Shown in pieces: positions 20,762-30,463 of a stretch of DNA of 64,000 bases (position 1 is its first letter; the number at the start of each line of letters is the position of its first letter). Both the position numbers and the translations under genes were made by a program. The notes under the pieces are model-generated. The model made no database searches. It was given only the letters and a program-made list of their open reading frames with translations, and had not been told where the DNA came from. The DNA comes from Morococcus cerebrosus (GTDB lineage Bacteria > Pseudomonadota > Gammaproteobacteria > Burkholderiales > Neisseriaceae): the NCBI RefSeq assembly GCF_022749515.1, contig NZ_CP094242.1:1178001-1242000 (forward strand). The letters are read 5' to 3'.

Positions 20762-21448
20762 ATGATGAACACCATTCCTATTTTTCAGACGACCTTCAAA
20801 CGACTAAGCCCTTTCTGCCTGACACTTTTTTTGGCTGCCTGCGCCGGAAGCGGTTCACCGACAGGCAGAGCCCCGGACGGATATTACAGAGTCAAGTCCG
20901 GCGACACACTATCCCAAATTGCCAAACGCCACGGCCAAAGCATCCATACATTGGCATCTTGGAACAACCTGCAAGACACCTCTAAAATCGAAGTAGGTCA
21001 AGTCTTACGCGTCCGACGCAATACGCGCCCTATTTCCCAATCAAAGCAAGCAACTCAGGCCGTCGCACCGATCAACCGCCTGAACTTACAATGGCCTGTT
21101 GAAAACGGACGCAACTCCGTTATCAAGCAATACAACGGAACAACCAATAAAGGCATCGATATAGCAGGCACACCCGGAGAACCTGTAAAATCCGCAGCTG
21201 CGGGGAAAGTATTGTATGTCGGAGAAGAAGTACGGGGTTACGGCAAACTGATTTTAATTAGCCACAATGATTATGCGATTACAGCTTATGCACATAATGA
21301 TGCCTTACTGGTACAAAAAGACCAACAGGTCGCAGCCGGCCAGCAGATTGCAACGATGGGCAGCACAGACACCGACAGCGTAAAGCTACATTTCGAAGTC
21401 CGTCTGAACGGCAAAGCCGTCAATCCTATGCCATACTTGCCCAATTAA
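20762..21448 (+). CDS. nlpD: NlpD-like lipoprotein: LysM plus degenerate LytM (M23) domain
   Basis: Encodes 228 residues. Lipobox LAAC gives Cys27. LysM domain at about 41-86 (YYRVKSGDTLSQIAKRHG). The C-terminal M23 domain lacks the zinc ligands: the HxGxD position reads NKGID. It therefore probably acts like E. coli NlpD, as an activator of the amidase AmiC during cell separation, and not as a hydrolase. Shorter than E. coli NlpD. The N-terminal codons contain an inverted DUS, translated as FQTTF. Confidence 0.85.
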   Translation: MMNTIPIFQTTFKRLSPFCLTLFLAACAGSGSPTGRAPDGYYRVKSGDTLSQIAKRHGQSIHTLASWNNLQDTSKIEVGQVLRVRRNTRPISQSKQATQAVAPINRLNLQWPVENGRNSVIKQYNGTTNKGIDIAGTPGEPVKSAAAGKVLYVGEEVRGYGKLILISHNDYAITAYAHNDALLVQKDQQVAAGQQIATMGSTDTDSVKLHFEVRLNGKAVNPMPYLPN

Positions 21449-21462
21449 CATCCTCAAACTTC

Positions 21463-21506
21463 AAAAGGTCGTCTGAATACTCTCTTCCGACTTTCAGACG
21501 ACCTTT
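21463..21506. terminator. Inverted DUS terminator after nlpD
   Basis: AAAAGGTCGTCTGAA and TTTCAGACGACCTTT around a 15-nt loop. From here to the tig start is about 270 bp of leader with TATACT at 21641-21646 as a possible -10; nothing else is evident. Confidence 0.8.
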
Positions 21507-21777
21507 GTAGCTCCGCATAAGTTTATCGGAATGCCGCCATCTATCTCCCATCCAACTACTTTTTCCAAGCCGGAGCGGACAGATGTGGCAACCGTTTTGC
21601 AATGATTTCACTATATTATCCAGTCAATCAAACATTGTGATATACTAGCCAGCTAATTTTCCTGCCTTTTGCAAGCAACGGACGATAAAAGCCCCGATGG
21701 GTCGGAGCCGCTTTTGCAGTCATCATTGGCAAAAGGATTCCCATTTTTTATTTAACACAACAAATTAAGGTCTTACG

Positions 21778-23088
21778 ATGAGCGTAACTGTTGAAACTTT
21801 AGAAAATCTGGAACGCAAAGTAGTGTTGTCTCTGCCTTGGTCCGAAATCAACGCAGAAACCGATAAAAAACTGAAACAAACCCAACGCCGTGCAAGAATC
21901 GACGGTTTCCGTCCGGGTAAAGCACCTTTAAAAATGATTGCACAAATGTACGGTGCAAGCGCTCAAAATGATGTCATCAATGAAATGGTCCAACGCCGCT
22001 TCTACGATGTTGCCGTTGCCCAAGAATTGAAAGTTGCCGGCTATCCGCGTTTCGAAGGCGTTGAAGAACAAGACGATAAAGAATCCCTGAAAATCGCTGC
22101 GATTTTCGAAGTGTTCCCTGAAGTCGTTATCAGCGATTTGTCTGCACAAGAAGTCGAAAAAGTAACCGCTTCCGTCGGCGATGCCGAAGTGGACCAAACC
22201 GTAGAAATCCTGCGCAAACAACGCACCCGCTTCAACCATGTTGAACGCGAAGCCCAAAACGGCGACCGCGTCATCATCGACTTCGAAGGCAAAATCGACG
22301 GCGAACCTTTCGCCGGCGGCGCATCCAAAAACTACGCCTTCGTATTGGGCGCAGGTCAAATGTTGCCTGAATTTGAAGCCGGCGTAGTCGGCATGAAGGC
22401 AGGCGAAAGCAAAGACGTTACCGTCAACTTCCCTGAAGACTACCACGGTAAAGACGTTGCCGGTAAATCTGCCGTCTTCACTATCACATTGAACAACGTA
22501 TCCGAACCCACCCTGCCTGAAGTTGACGCCGACTTCGCCAAAGCATTGGGTATCGCCGACGGCGACGTTGCCAAAATGCGCGAAGAAGTGAAGAAAAACG
22601 TAGGCCGCGAAGTTGAACGCCGCGTAAACGAACAAACCAAAGAATCTGTAATGAACGCGCTGCTCAAAGCCGTAGAGCTGAAAGCGCCTGTTGCTTTGGT
22701 AAATGAAGAAGCCGCCCGTTTGGCAAACGAAATGAAACAAAACTTCGTCAACCAAGGCATGGCTGACGCTGCCAACTTGGATCTGCCTTTGGACATGTTC
22801 AAAGAGCAAGCCGAACGCCGCGTATCTTTGGGTCTGATTTTGGCTAAACTGGTTGAAGAAAACAAACTGGAACCGACTGAAGAGCAAATTAAAGCCGTTG
22901 TTGCCAACTTCGCAGAAAGCTACGAAGATCCTCAAGAAGTGATCGACTGGTACTACGCAGAGCCTTCCCGCCTGCAAGGTCCGACTTCTTTGGCAGTAGA
23001 AAGCAACGTCGTTGATTTCGTTTTGGGCAAAGCCAAAGTAACCGAAAAAGCTTTGTCTTTTGACGAAGTGATGGGCGCACAAGCCTAA
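21778..23088 (+). CDS. tig: Trigger factor
   Basis: Encodes 436 residues. The ribosome-associated chaperone and prolyl isomerase that meets nascent chains. The N-terminal ribosome-binding domain has the signature RIDGFRPGKAPLKMI (near residue 40). An FKBP-type PPIase domain spans about 160-245 (GDRVIIDFEGKIDGEPF). The C-terminal chaperone arms fill the rest. Directly upstream of clpP, the classic tig-clpP order; the two are probably co-expressed in protein quality control. Confidence 0.97.
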   Translation: MSVTVETLENLERKVVLSLPWSEINAETDKKLKQTQRRARIDGFRPGKAPLKMIAQMYGASAQNDVINEMVQRRFYDVAVAQELKVAGYPRFEGVEEQDDKESLKIAAIFEVFPEVVISDLSAQEVEKVTASVGDAEVDQTVEILRKQRTRFNHVEREAQNGDRVIIDFEGKIDGEPFAGGASKNYAFVLGAGQMLPEFEAGVVGMKAGESKDVTVNFPEDYHGKDVAGKSAVFTITLNNVSEPTLPEVDADFAKALGIADGDVAKMREEVKKNVGREVERRVNEQTKESVMNALLKAVELKAPVALVNEEAARLANEMKQNFVNQGMADAANLDLPLDMFKEQAERRVSLGLILAKLVEENKLEPTEEQIKAVVANFAESYEDPQEVIDWYYAEPSRLQGPTSLAVESNVVDFVLGKAKVTEKALSFDEVMGAQA

Positions 23089-23123
23089 TCATCTTCAAAA
23101 GGTCGTCTGAAACAGACAACTTG

Positions 23124-23154
23124 AAAGCACCAAAGCACCCCTTTGGTGCTTTCG
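23124..23154. terminator. Hairpin between tig and clpP
   Basis: GAAAGCACCAAAG pairs with CTTTGGTGCTTTC over a 5-base loop. The T-run is weak, so it may only attenuate or protect transcript ends. Confidence 0.5.
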
Positions 23155-23175
23155 CAACATTGACAGGAGACAAAA

Positions 23176-23796
23176 ATGTCCTTCGATTTCAATAATTACC
23201 TCGTTCCTACCGTTATCGAACAAAGCGGCCGCGGCGAGCGTGCATTTGATATTTACTCGCGCCTTTTGAAAGAGCGCATCGTATTTTTGATTGGCCCGGT
23301 AACCGACGAGTCTGCCAATCTGGTGGTTGCCCAGCTGTTGTTTTTGGAAAGTGAAAATCCGGACAAAGATATTTTCTTCTACATCAATTCCCCCGGCGGC
23401 TCGGTAACGGCAGGTATGTCGATTTACGACACCATGAATTTCATCAAGCCCAATGTCTCCACTTTGTGCTTGGGACAAGCGGCAAGCATGGGCGCATTCC
23501 TGCTCTCGGCAGGAGAGAAAGGCAAACGTTTCGCTCTACCCAACAGCCGTATCATGATCCACCAGCCTTTAATCAGCGGCGGCTTGGGCGGTCAGGCATC
23601 CGACATTGAAATCCATGCCCGCGAGCTGTTGAAAATCAAAGAGAAACTTAACCGCCTGATGGCGAAACACTGCGGCCGCGACTTGGCAGATTTGGAGCGC
23701 GACACCGACCGCGACAACTTCATGTCTGCCGAAGAAGCCAAAGAATACGGTTTGATTGACCAAGTTTTGGAAAATCGCGCTTCTTTGCAGGCTTAA
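23176..23796 (+). CDS. clpP: ATP-dependent Clp protease proteolytic subunit
   Basis: Encodes 206 residues. Serine protease of the ClpXP/ClpAP complex. Catalytic S104 lies in GQAASMGAF and H129 in MIHQP; the Asp is near 178. [11 protein letters not shown] is also conserved. A CAGGAGA ribosome site precedes the ATG. clpX does not follow; a DUS terminator closes the unit. Confidence 0.97.
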   Translation: MSFDFNNYLVPTVIEQSGRGERAFDIYSRLLKERIVFLIGPVTDESANLVVAQLLFLESENPDKDIFFYINSPGGSVTAGMSIYDTMNFIKPNVSTLCLGQAASMGAFLLSAGEKGKRFALPNSRIMIHQPLISGGLGGQASDIEIHARELLKIKEKLNRLMAKHCGRDLADLERDTDRDNFMSAEEAKEYGLIDQVLENRASLQA

Positions 23797-23813
23797 AAAT
23801 ATTTTTGACAGAA

Positions 23814-23858
23814 TAAAAGGTCGTCTGAAAACTATTTGAAGATTTCAGACGACCTTTG
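23814..23858. terminator. Inverted DUS terminator after clpP
   Basis: AAAAGGTCGTCTGAAA and TTTCAGACGACCTTT. The following 280 bp to the end of comEC contain a single DUS and nothing else I can support. Confidence 0.8.
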
Positions 23859-24139
23859 CTTTATTATAAAACCCCTTTATCAACACACTATTTTTAGATT
23901 CATACTTTTTACTACGCCGTTTCATTCAATTTCTTTGAACAACTGTAAACTGGCCAACAGAAAATAAATACAGCTCCCCCCCACCTGTCGGATACAGCCT
24001 TCCCTCCCCCAAATCCCTCCGAACAAACCCATATCTGGGCTGATGACCACCAATATTTCGACTATAAAAAAACCAACAGAAACGTTATCCCCTGCCTTGC
24101 CGATAAAGCTGAAGAAAGTCGTCTGAAAACCCGTTTCAT

Positions 24140-26365
24140 TTACTCAAACGGCTTTTTCTGCCAATAAAACTTATCCTTTTTCAGACGACCTTTAAAGATT
24201 TCATCGCCGTCCAATTCAAACACCAGCGCGCCCGACAAATCCGTCCGCAACAAAGTCGCGCCGTGTGCGCGGACGCGGGTTTGGACGGCGGGCGTGGGGT
24301 GTTTATAGGCATTGGCGTAGCCGCTGGAAGCGACGGCGTATTTGGGTGCGACCGTGTTGAGGAAACCGCCGGATGAAGCCGTATTGCTGCCGTGGTGTCC
24401 CAATATCAAAACCTGGCTGTACAGAGAGCTGCCGTAGCGTTCTACCAGCCCCGCTTCGCCTTTGACGCCCAAATCGCCCGTAACCAGCAATGCCTGCCCG
24501 TCGGAAACGATGCGCAAGACGCAGCTTCGGTCATTGTCTTCACCGACCGGGTTTTCAGACGACCTCAATAACTCGAAATCCACGCCGTCCCATTGCCATT
24601 GCGCTTCGGCGCAAAATTTTGCGTTCGGATAAAACTCAGGTTGTCCCGCCAGCGTTTCGCCGATTTCAATATCGGAAACGGCGTCCAAACCGCCGTCGTG
24701 GTCGCTGTCGTGATGCGACAGAATCAGCTTGTCCAAACGGCGCACGCCCATGGCGTTCAGACTTGGCACGATACCCGTTTGCGCCGCCTGCGCCGTACCC
24801 GTGTCAAACAGCAGGTTGCGGTCGCGCGTTTGTACCAACACCGACAAACCCTGTCCCGCATCCATTACGGTAATCCGCGCTAATCCGTCATCCAAACGGT
24901 CGGGGCGGTAAAACACAAATCCAGCCAACACCAAACACGCCCACGGTCGCAATCCCAGTCCGCGCGGCAACAGCCACAGCAAAGCCGCCGTAAAAGCCAA
25001 AACCAACAGCGGCATAGGCGCGGCGGCTACGGCAAATTCAGGCGACACCTCCGCCAGCCAAACCAAGCCGCGCAAAGTGTATTCAGCCAAACCTGCCGCC
25101 GCCCATTGCAAAGGTGCGAACGGCAACACCGACCCCAGCAGCGCCAAAGGCGTCAGCACCCAAGAAAACCAAGGAATCATCGCCGCATTGACCAAAGGGC
25201 TGATGATGGGCAACGACGCAAAAATATAGCCCAACAATACCACCGACAACACCGTCGCCGCCCATTGTCCGCGTACAGCCAAACGCCAGCCGCGTTCTTT
25301 CAGACGACCTGCCGAAGCCCAAATCAAGGCGGCAACCAAGCCGAACGACAGCCAAGTACCCACGCCCAAAACCGCCAATGGATCGAGCAGCAACACCACC
25401 GCCAAAGCCTGCCACCACGCCGTCCAACCCGAAGACAGACTGCCGCGCCACCAAGCCCAGGCAAACGCCGCCAACATCAAGACGCTTCGCTGCGTCGGCA
25501 CGGAAAAGCCCGCCAGCAGTGCATAAAACAAAGCCCCTGCCGCGCCGCCCGCCAAAATCCACACGCGCGGTTTTGCCGGTATCCAAGGCAGTCGTCTGAA
25601 AATCAGTTTGACCAGCCAACCCGCCAACACCGCCACCATCGTAACGTGCAGCCCCGAAATACTGACCAAGTGCGTCAAACCCAAAGGTCGGAACGCCTGC
25701 CACAGTTCGGGCCTCAACGCCGATTGTTCGCCTATGCTCAAAGCCCGCATCAGACCGATACCGTCCGAAAAATCCAGACTTCCCGCCCCGACAGCCTGCC
25801 AACGGCGGCTGACTGCATCGCGCCACACCGCCAAGCCGACACCGCCGCCCTCGCGAACCAAGCTCCTGCCTTTGCCCAGCGTACCCGCACCATCCAAACC
25901 GTTTGCCAACGCCCAAGCCTCGCGGTTCGGCCCGCGCAGGTTCACTTCGCCGATAACCGGCTTGAGCCGTGCCGACACTTTCCAGCGGCTGCCCACCGCC
26001 CAATCGCGTTTCTGATAATCCGACAGCAATAAATCAAACTGCCGCCCATCCTCTGTCCACGCCTTCGCCGCAAACTGCACCCGCCGCCCGTCGCCGCGCG
26101 GCATATCCGCGACTTCAACCGTCAACACCGACTCCGAAGACCCGTTCAGCGGCCATTGCGCCGACAAAGCCGCTTCCGTCCGAAACACGCCGTAAGCCGC
26201 GCCGAGCAGGACGCACAGCATCATGCCCGCTGCTGCAAACCGCCGCGAAGCCGCCAGCAAAACCAATGCCGCCGCCAGCCACACACCCCAATGCGGTACG
26301 GACGGCAAAGCGAACGAGGCAATGACGCCGACTGCCCAAAACGGCAATCCATAATATTTCAGCAA
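24140..26365 (-). CDS. comEC: DNA internalisation competence protein ComEC/Rec2 (neisserial ComA)
   Basis: About 741 residues from a TTG at 26365, chosen because it has an AAAGGGAAA ribosome site 6 bases upstream; a longer ATG frame runs back into a DUS terminator and is unlikely. It forms the inner-membrane channel for transformed DNA. Many hydrophobic segments flank the Competence domain (LTHLVSISGLHVTMVAV). The C-terminal metallo-beta-lactamase domain has LSHHDSDHDGG. It serves the same uptake pathway that the window's DUS feed. Start is uncertain. Confidence 0.9.
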   Translation of the reverse strand: MLKYYGLPFWAVGVIASFALPSVPHWGVWLAAALVLLAASRRFAAAGMMLCVLLGAAYGVFRTEAALSAQWPLNGSSESVLTVEVADMPRGDGRRVQFAAKAWTEDGRQFDLLLSDYQKRDWAVGSRWKVSARLKPVIGEVNLRGPNREAWALANGLDGAGTLGKGRSLVREGGGVGLAVWRDAVSRRWQAVGAGSLDFSDGIGLMRALSIGEQSALRPELWQAFRPLGLTHLVSISGLHVTMVAVLAGWLVKLIFRRLPWIPAKPRVWILAGGAAGALFYALLAGFSVPTQRSVLMLAAFAWAWWRGSLSSGWTAWWQALAVVLLLDPLAVLGVGTWLSFGLVAALIWASAGRLKERGWRLAVRGQWAATVLSVVLLGYIFASLPIISPLVNAAMIPWFSWVLTPLALLGSVLPFAPLQWAAAGLAEYTLRGLVWLAEVSPEFAVAAAPMPLLVLAFTAALLWLLPRGLGLRPWACLVLAGFVFYRPDRLDDGLARITVMDAGQGLSVLVQTRDRNLLFDTGTAQAAQTGIVPSLNAMGVRRLDKLILSHHDSDHDGGLDAVSDIEIGETLAGQPEFYPNAKFCAEAQWQWDGVDFELLRSSENPVGEDNDRSCVLRIVSDGQALLVTGDLGVKGEAGLVERYGSSLYSQVLILGHHGSNTASSGGFLNTVAPKYAVASSGYANAYKHPTPAVQTRVRAHGATLLRTDLSGALVFELDGDEIFKGRLKKDKFYWQKKPFE

Positions 26366-26437
26366 AACTGTTTCCCTTTTTATTATTAGTTTTGAAATCA
26401 GGTGGGGATAATAATTGAATTTCCTACAAACGTCATG

Positions 26438-26485
26438 AAAAAGGTCGTCTGAAAACCTGAATCTCAAGTTTTCAGACGACCTTTT
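26438..26485. terminator. Inverted DUS terminator between gshA and comEC
   Basis: AAAAGGTCGTCTGAAAAC and its inverse, separating two genes on the minus strand; gshA transcription should end here. Confidence 0.8.
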
Positions 26486-26515
26486 ACTATTTCAAATAAT
26501 CAGACCAAACGCGCT

Positions 26516-27868
26516 TTATGGAGCAGTTTGTTCCAACTCAAGCGCGGCGGCAAGCAGCGACAAACGAGCCATTACGCCGTAAACGTAGAGGCGGTTGTGT
26601 TCGTTGTCCACGTCGCAGTCTTTTTCGGAACGCGGCATACCGAGCGAGTCCCATTGTTCAAATACGCGTTTGCAGGCTTCGGGGGCTTCTTGGGAGTTGT
26701 CGCCGCTGCCGGTGGGGATACTGTTGGACAGCGGGACGAACACCATGCCTCCGGCGTTGAGGTTTTCGTCCGCTCCGCGTCCTTCGTGTACGCGGAAGAA
26801 GCCGCCGATAACGAAACGGTCCATCATATAAACGACGGGTTCGCACACGGCGCCGTTCATGGTTTCATAGGTATAAATGCCTTCTTGGACAATCACTTCG
26901 CTGACTTCCAAGCCTTCTTTCACCTTCGCCATTTTGTTGCGGTTTTTGCGGTTCAACCCGCGCACTTCATCGGCGGATTTAACACTCATCACGCCCATGC
27001 CGTAAGTACCTGCGTCGGCTTTGACAATCACGAAAGGCTGGTCGGTAATGCCCAATTCGTCGTATTTGGCTTGAATTTTTGCCAGCATGCGTTCTACCGC
27101 TTCCGCCAACGCGTCTTCACCTTCGCGCTCTTGGAAGTCCAAACCGCCGATTTTTTCGAAATACGGGTTAATCTGCCATTCGTCGATGTCAATCAGCTTG
27201 GCAAATTCGGCGGCGACTTGGTTGTATGCGCTGAAATGTTCTGTTTTACGGCGCGTCGTCCAACCGCCGTGCAGCGGAGGCAATACGGTTTGGCTGATGC
27301 CTTTGAGAATGTCGGGAACGCCCGCGGACAAGTCGTTGTTCAACAAGACGACGCAAGGCGAGAAGCCGTCGGCAAGATGGACGCGCTCGCGGGTACGCAA
27401 TAAAGGTTCCAGCAGGATTTTATCGCCCAACGCGGTTTCAAACTCGGTCGGCTCGGTAACTTCCGGATTCAGGCTGCCCAAACGGACTTCATACCCTGCC
27501 GAGCGCAAAATCTCGCTGAGTGCGTAAACGTTTTGCAGGTAGAACGTGTTGCGGGTATGGTTTTCGGGAATAATCAATACGGATTTTGCCGTTTCGCAAG
27601 CGCGTTGTACCGCATCTTGCGCCGCGACTGCCGCCAGCGGGATGAAATTCGGATTCAGATTGTTGAAACCGCCGGGAAACAGGTTCATATCAATAGACGA
27701 AATTTTGTAACCGGCATTGCGGATGTCGACCGAACCGTAAAACGGCGGGCGGTGCGCGTTCCATTGCGAACGGAACCATGCTTCGATTTTGGCGTGGTTG
27801 CACAAGATTTTCGCTTCAAACGCCTGAAGTTGCGACAGATGTTCGGCAGCCATAACCGGTAATTTCAT
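26516..27868 (-). CDS. gshA: Glutamate-cysteine ligase, GshA type
   Basis: Encodes 450 residues of the beta-proteobacterial glutamate-cysteine ligase family, which is unrelated in sequence to E. coli GshA. It makes gamma-glutamylcysteine, the first step to glutathione. Visible family features include PPFYGSVDIRNAGYK near residue 42, FVIVKADAGTYGMGVMSV (ATP-grasp-like) and GGFFRVHEGRGADENLN. It supports the glutathione-dependent pathway used by the S-formylglutathione hydrolase at 14803. Confidence 0.92.
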   Translation of the reverse strand: MKLPVMAAEHLSQLQAFEAKILCNHAKIEAWFRSQWNAHRPPFYGSVDIRNAGYKISSIDMNLFPGGFNNLNPNFIPLAAVAAQDAVQRACETAKSVLIIPENHTRNTFYLQNVYALSEILRSAGYEVRLGSLNPEVTEPTEFETALGDKILLEPLLRTRERVHLADGFSPCVVLLNNDLSAGVPDILKGISQTVLPPLHGGWTTRRKTEHFSAYNQVAAEFAKLIDIDEWQINPYFEKIGGLDFQEREGEDALAEAVERMLAKIQAKYDELGITDQPFVIVKADAGTYGMGVMSVKSADEVRGLNRKNRNKMAKVKEGLEVSEVIVQEGIYTYETMNGAVCEPVVYMMDRFVIGGFFRVHEGRGADENLNAGGMVFVPLSNSIPTGSGDNSQEAPEACKRVFEQWDSLGMPRSEKDCDVDNEHNRLYVYGVMARLSLLAAALELEQTAP

Positions 27869-27981
27869 TCTCTATACCTCTGTTGTCGGATGTGGGATAC
27901 GGATGGAAATGATAGTGCTTTTTTAGGCGGTACGACAAGCATTGTTTCAAATAAAATACCTCTTTTTGTCAACAATTCTAC

Positions 27982-28046
27982 AATTTGTCTAATTTTTGAA
28001 AGTTATTTTTAGGTTTTTATATGAAAGTGTAGAAATTAGACAAATT
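27982..28046. promoter_or_regulatory. 14-bp inverted repeat upstream of leuC
   Basis: AATTTGTCTAATTT at 27982-27995 and its exact reverse complement at 28033-28046. The centres are 51 bp apart, close to five helical turns, and 90-150 bp before the leuC start. The pattern suggests two operator sites on one DNA face; the regulator is unknown. Confidence 0.5.
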
Positions 28047-28135
28047 TCTATTGCGCTACCCCTACAAAAAGCCTAAAATCCGCCCATCAAAACAAACCAT
28101 CTACTCCTATTATTAATAAGCAAAGATAAACCATC

Positions 28136-29545
28136 ATGAGCGCACAAACCCTCTACGACAAACTCTGGAACAGCCACGTCGTCCGCGAAGAAGAAGACGG
28201 CACTGTCCTGCTCTACATCGACCGCCATTTAGTGCACGAAGTCACCAGCCCACAGGCATTTGAAGGTCTGAAAATGGCGGGACGCAAGCTTTGGCGTATC
28301 GATAGCGTCGTCTCCACCGCCGACCACAACACTCCGACCGGCGATTGGGACAAAGGTATCCAAGACCCGATTTCCAAGCTGCAAGTCGATACTTTGGACA
28401 AAAATATCAAAGAGTTCGGCGCACTCGCCTACTTCCCGTTCATGGACGAAGGTCAAGGCATCGTTCATGTTATGGGTCCGGAGCAAGGCGCGACCCTGCC
28501 CGGCATGACCGTCGTCTGCGGCGACTCACACACCTCTACCCACGGCGCGTTCGGCGCGCTGGCGCACGGTATCGGCACTTCCGAAGTCGAACACACCATG
28601 GCGACCCAGTGCATTACCGCGAAAAAATCCAAATCCATGCTGATTGCTGTTGAAGGTCGTCTGAAACCGGGCGTTACCGCCAAAGACGTCGCCCTCTACA
28701 TCATCGGACAAATCGGCACGGCAGGCGGCACGGGCTACGCCATCGAGTTCGGCGGCGAAGCCATCCGCAGCCTTTCGATGGAAGGCCGCATGACCCTGTG
28801 CAACATGGCGATTGAAGCAGGGGCGCGCTCCGGCATGGTTGCCGTCGATCAAACCACCATCGACTATGTTAAAGACAAACCCTTCGCTCCTAAAGGCGAA
28901 GCATGGGACAAAGCCGTCGAATACTGGCGCACGCTGGTTTCCGACGAAGGCGCAGTATTCGACAAAGAATACCGTTTCAAAGCCGAAGACATCGAACCAC
29001 AAGTAACATGGGGCACATCGCCTGAAATGGTTTTGGACATCAGCGGCAAAGTACCGAATCCTGCCGAAGAAACCGATCCCGTCAAACGCAGCGGCATGGA
29101 ACGCGCCCTCGAATACATGGGCTTGGAAGCCGGCACACCGCTGAACGAAATCCCCGTCGACATCGTATTCATCGGCTCCTGCACCAACAGCCGCATCGAA
29201 GACTTGCGCGAAGCCGCCGCCGTCGCCAAAGGCCGTAAAAAAGCCGACAACGTACAGCGCGTGTTAATCGTTCCCGGCTCCGGCTTGGTTAAACGGCAGG
29301 CGGAACAGGAAGGTTTGGACAAAATCTTCATCGACGCCGGTTTCGAATGGCGCGAACCAGGCTGCTCAATGTGCCTCGCCATGAACGCCGACCGCCTCAC
29401 TCCGGGTCAACGCTGCGCCTCCACTTCCAACCGCAACTTCGAAGGCCGCCAAGGCAACGGCGGGCGCACGCACTTGGTCAGCCCCGCTATGGCTGCTGCC
29501 GCGGCGGTCAACGGACGCTTTACCGACATCCGTACCATGGCATAA
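28136..29545 (+). CDS. leuC: 3-isopropylmalate dehydratase large subunit
   Basis: Encodes 469 residues. With LeuD it isomerises 2- to 3-isopropylmalate in leucine synthesis. The [4Fe-4S] cysteines are C349 (GSCTNSR), C410 and C413 (GCSMC). It is separated from leuD by three small lipoprotein genes, not contiguous as in most bacteria. A pair of inverted repeats precedes it. Confidence 0.97.
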   Translation: MSAQTLYDKLWNSHVVREEEDGTVLLYIDRHLVHEVTSPQAFEGLKMAGRKLWRIDSVVSTADHNTPTGDWDKGIQDPISKLQVDTLDKNIKEFGALAYFPFMDEGQGIVHVMGPEQGATLPGMTVVCGDSHTSTHGAFGALAHGIGTSEVEHTMATQCITAKKSKSMLIAVEGRLKPGVTAKDVALYIIGQIGTAGGTGYAIEFGGEAIRSLSMEGRMTLCNMAIEAGARSGMVAVDQTTIDYVKDKPFAPKGEAWDKAVEYWRTLVSDEGAVFDKEYRFKAEDIEPQVTWGTSPEMVLDISGKVPNPAEETDPVKRSGMERALEYMGLEAGTPLNEIPVDIVFIGSCTNSRIEDLREAAAVAKGRKKADNVQRVLIVPGSGLVKRQAEQEGLDKIFIDAGFEWREPGCSMCLAMNADRLTPGQRCASTSNRNFEGRQGNGGRTHLVSPAMAAAAAVNGRFTDIRTMA

Positions 29546-29638
29546 TCTTTCAGACGACCTTGCATAACCACCAAAGGCCGGCTGTAACCACTATCTCCGC
29601 GCAAAGGAGATTCTCCAACTCTTAAATCAAGGAATCCA

Positions 29639-29863
29639 ATGATGAACAAACTGTTGATAACCACCCTTGCTGCCCTTACCCTGGCTGCCTGCTCCAGCAC
29701 TTGGTCCGGAGCGAAAGATGACGCCAGCCGCAACTGGGATAAAACAGAAAACGCTGCCGAGCGCGGCTGGGACAAAACCAAAGCTGCCGTGAAAAAAGGC
29801 GGTAACGCTGTTGGCCGCGGCATGACCCATGTCGGCGAAAAAATTGAAGAAGCTACTGAATAA
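29639..29863 (+). CDS. Small lipoprotein, unknown function
   Basis: Encodes 74 residues (73 if the second ATG is used). Signal peptide with lipobox LAAC, Cys18. The mature part is charged and repetitive (SRNWDKTENAAERGWDKTKA), with two WDKT units and a helical, amphipathic look. It is loosely entericidin-like in size and placing. AAGGAA ribosome site. It is the first of three tiny lipoprotein genes between leuC and leuD. Confidence 0.75.
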   Translation: MMNKLLITTLAALTLAACSSTWSGAKDDASRNWDKTENAAERGWDKTKAAVKKGGNAVGRGMTHVGEKIEEATE

Positions 29864-29880
29864 ACTGCTATCTTTACACA

Positions 29881-29911
29881 AGGCTGCCTAAAATATATTT
29901 TCAGGCAGCCT
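29881..29911. terminator. Hairpin with Simonsiella-dialect uptake sequence
   Basis: AGGCTGCCTAAAA and TTTTCAGGCAGCCT form the arms. The right arm read inverted is AGGCTGCCTGAA, the Simonsiella-type DUS dialect; the left arm differs by one base. Confidence 0.7.
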
Positions 29912-30079
29912 ACTACGCAAACAATAAGAGTTATAAAAACCTTTACTCAAACCACCGTTTATATTCATGTAACTCCGCATTTTTTCATTTATACCAACTA
30001 TTGCCTTTTGTGAAGATGCCGAATATTATTAGTAATACAGTAACACAGACTGTACTTTTCAAACTATTAGGAGCTTCAA

Positions 30080-30217
30080 ATGAAAAAATTCGCCCTCATT
30101 GCTTTGACCGCTATGACCTTGCTGTCTGCCTGCAATACCATTTCCGGCATGGGCAAAGATGTCAGCGCCGCCGGTAACGCAGTCAGCGGTTCCGCTGAGT
30201 CTGTAAAAAATTACTAA
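30080..30217 (+). CDS. Entericidin-family lipoprotein, copy 1
   Basis: Encodes 45 residues, below usual gene-calling limits. Signal peptide and lipobox LSAC (Cys18), then NTISGMGKDVSAAGNAVSGS, the entericidin EcnA/EcnB pattern. A TAGGAG ribosome site is 6 bases upstream. Entericidins are tiny outer-membrane lipoproteins linked to envelope stress and programmed lysis in enterobacteria; the role in Neisseria is unknown. Confidence 0.85.
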   Translation: MKKFALIALTAMTLLSACNTISGMGKDVSAAGNAVSGSAESVKNY

Positions 30218-30249
30218 TCCAAAATCCAATTTCACGCAGGAATCCATAC

Positions 30250-30387
30250 ATGAAGAAATTTGCCTTGATCGCTCTGACCGCGATGACCTTGCTCTCTGCC
30301 TGCAACACTATTTCAGGCGTAGCTAAAGACGTCAGCGCCGCCGGTACTGCTGTCAGCAATACCGCTGAAAATGTCAAAACCTACTGA
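30250..30387 (+). CDS. Entericidin-family lipoprotein, copy 2
   Basis: Encodes 45 residues, a tandem paralogue of the gene at 30080 with the same signal peptide and the same KDVSAAGTAVSNTAENVK-type ending. The 32-bp gap has a GCAGGA ribosome site. Followed by a rho-independent terminator, so the pair forms one short transcript. Whether they act as a toxin/antidote pair like ecnB/ecnA is not shown. Confidence 0.85.
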   Translation: MKKFALIALTAMTLLSACNTISGVAKDVSAAGTAVSNTAENVKTY

Positions 30388-30406
30388 CTAAACAAAATTT
30401 AAACGT

Positions 30407-30432
30407 AAATGCCCCGGAAATCGGGGCATTTT
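30407..30432 (+). terminator. Rho-independent terminator after the entericidin pair
   Basis: AAATGCCCCG and CGGGGCATTT around AAAT, followed by T residues. Confidence 0.85.
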
Positions 30433-30463
30433 ATAATCCTCGACAAACGAAAAAGTACAGAAC

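Noticed and set aside
21654-21760. Possible structured leader (riboswitch-like) upstream of tig
   Set aside because: A few short pairings are possible but no known riboswitch motif can be recognised.
23863-24139. Possible small RNA or gene between clpP and comEC
   Set aside because: No promoter-terminator pair and no coding frame with a ribosome site; only a DUS is clear.
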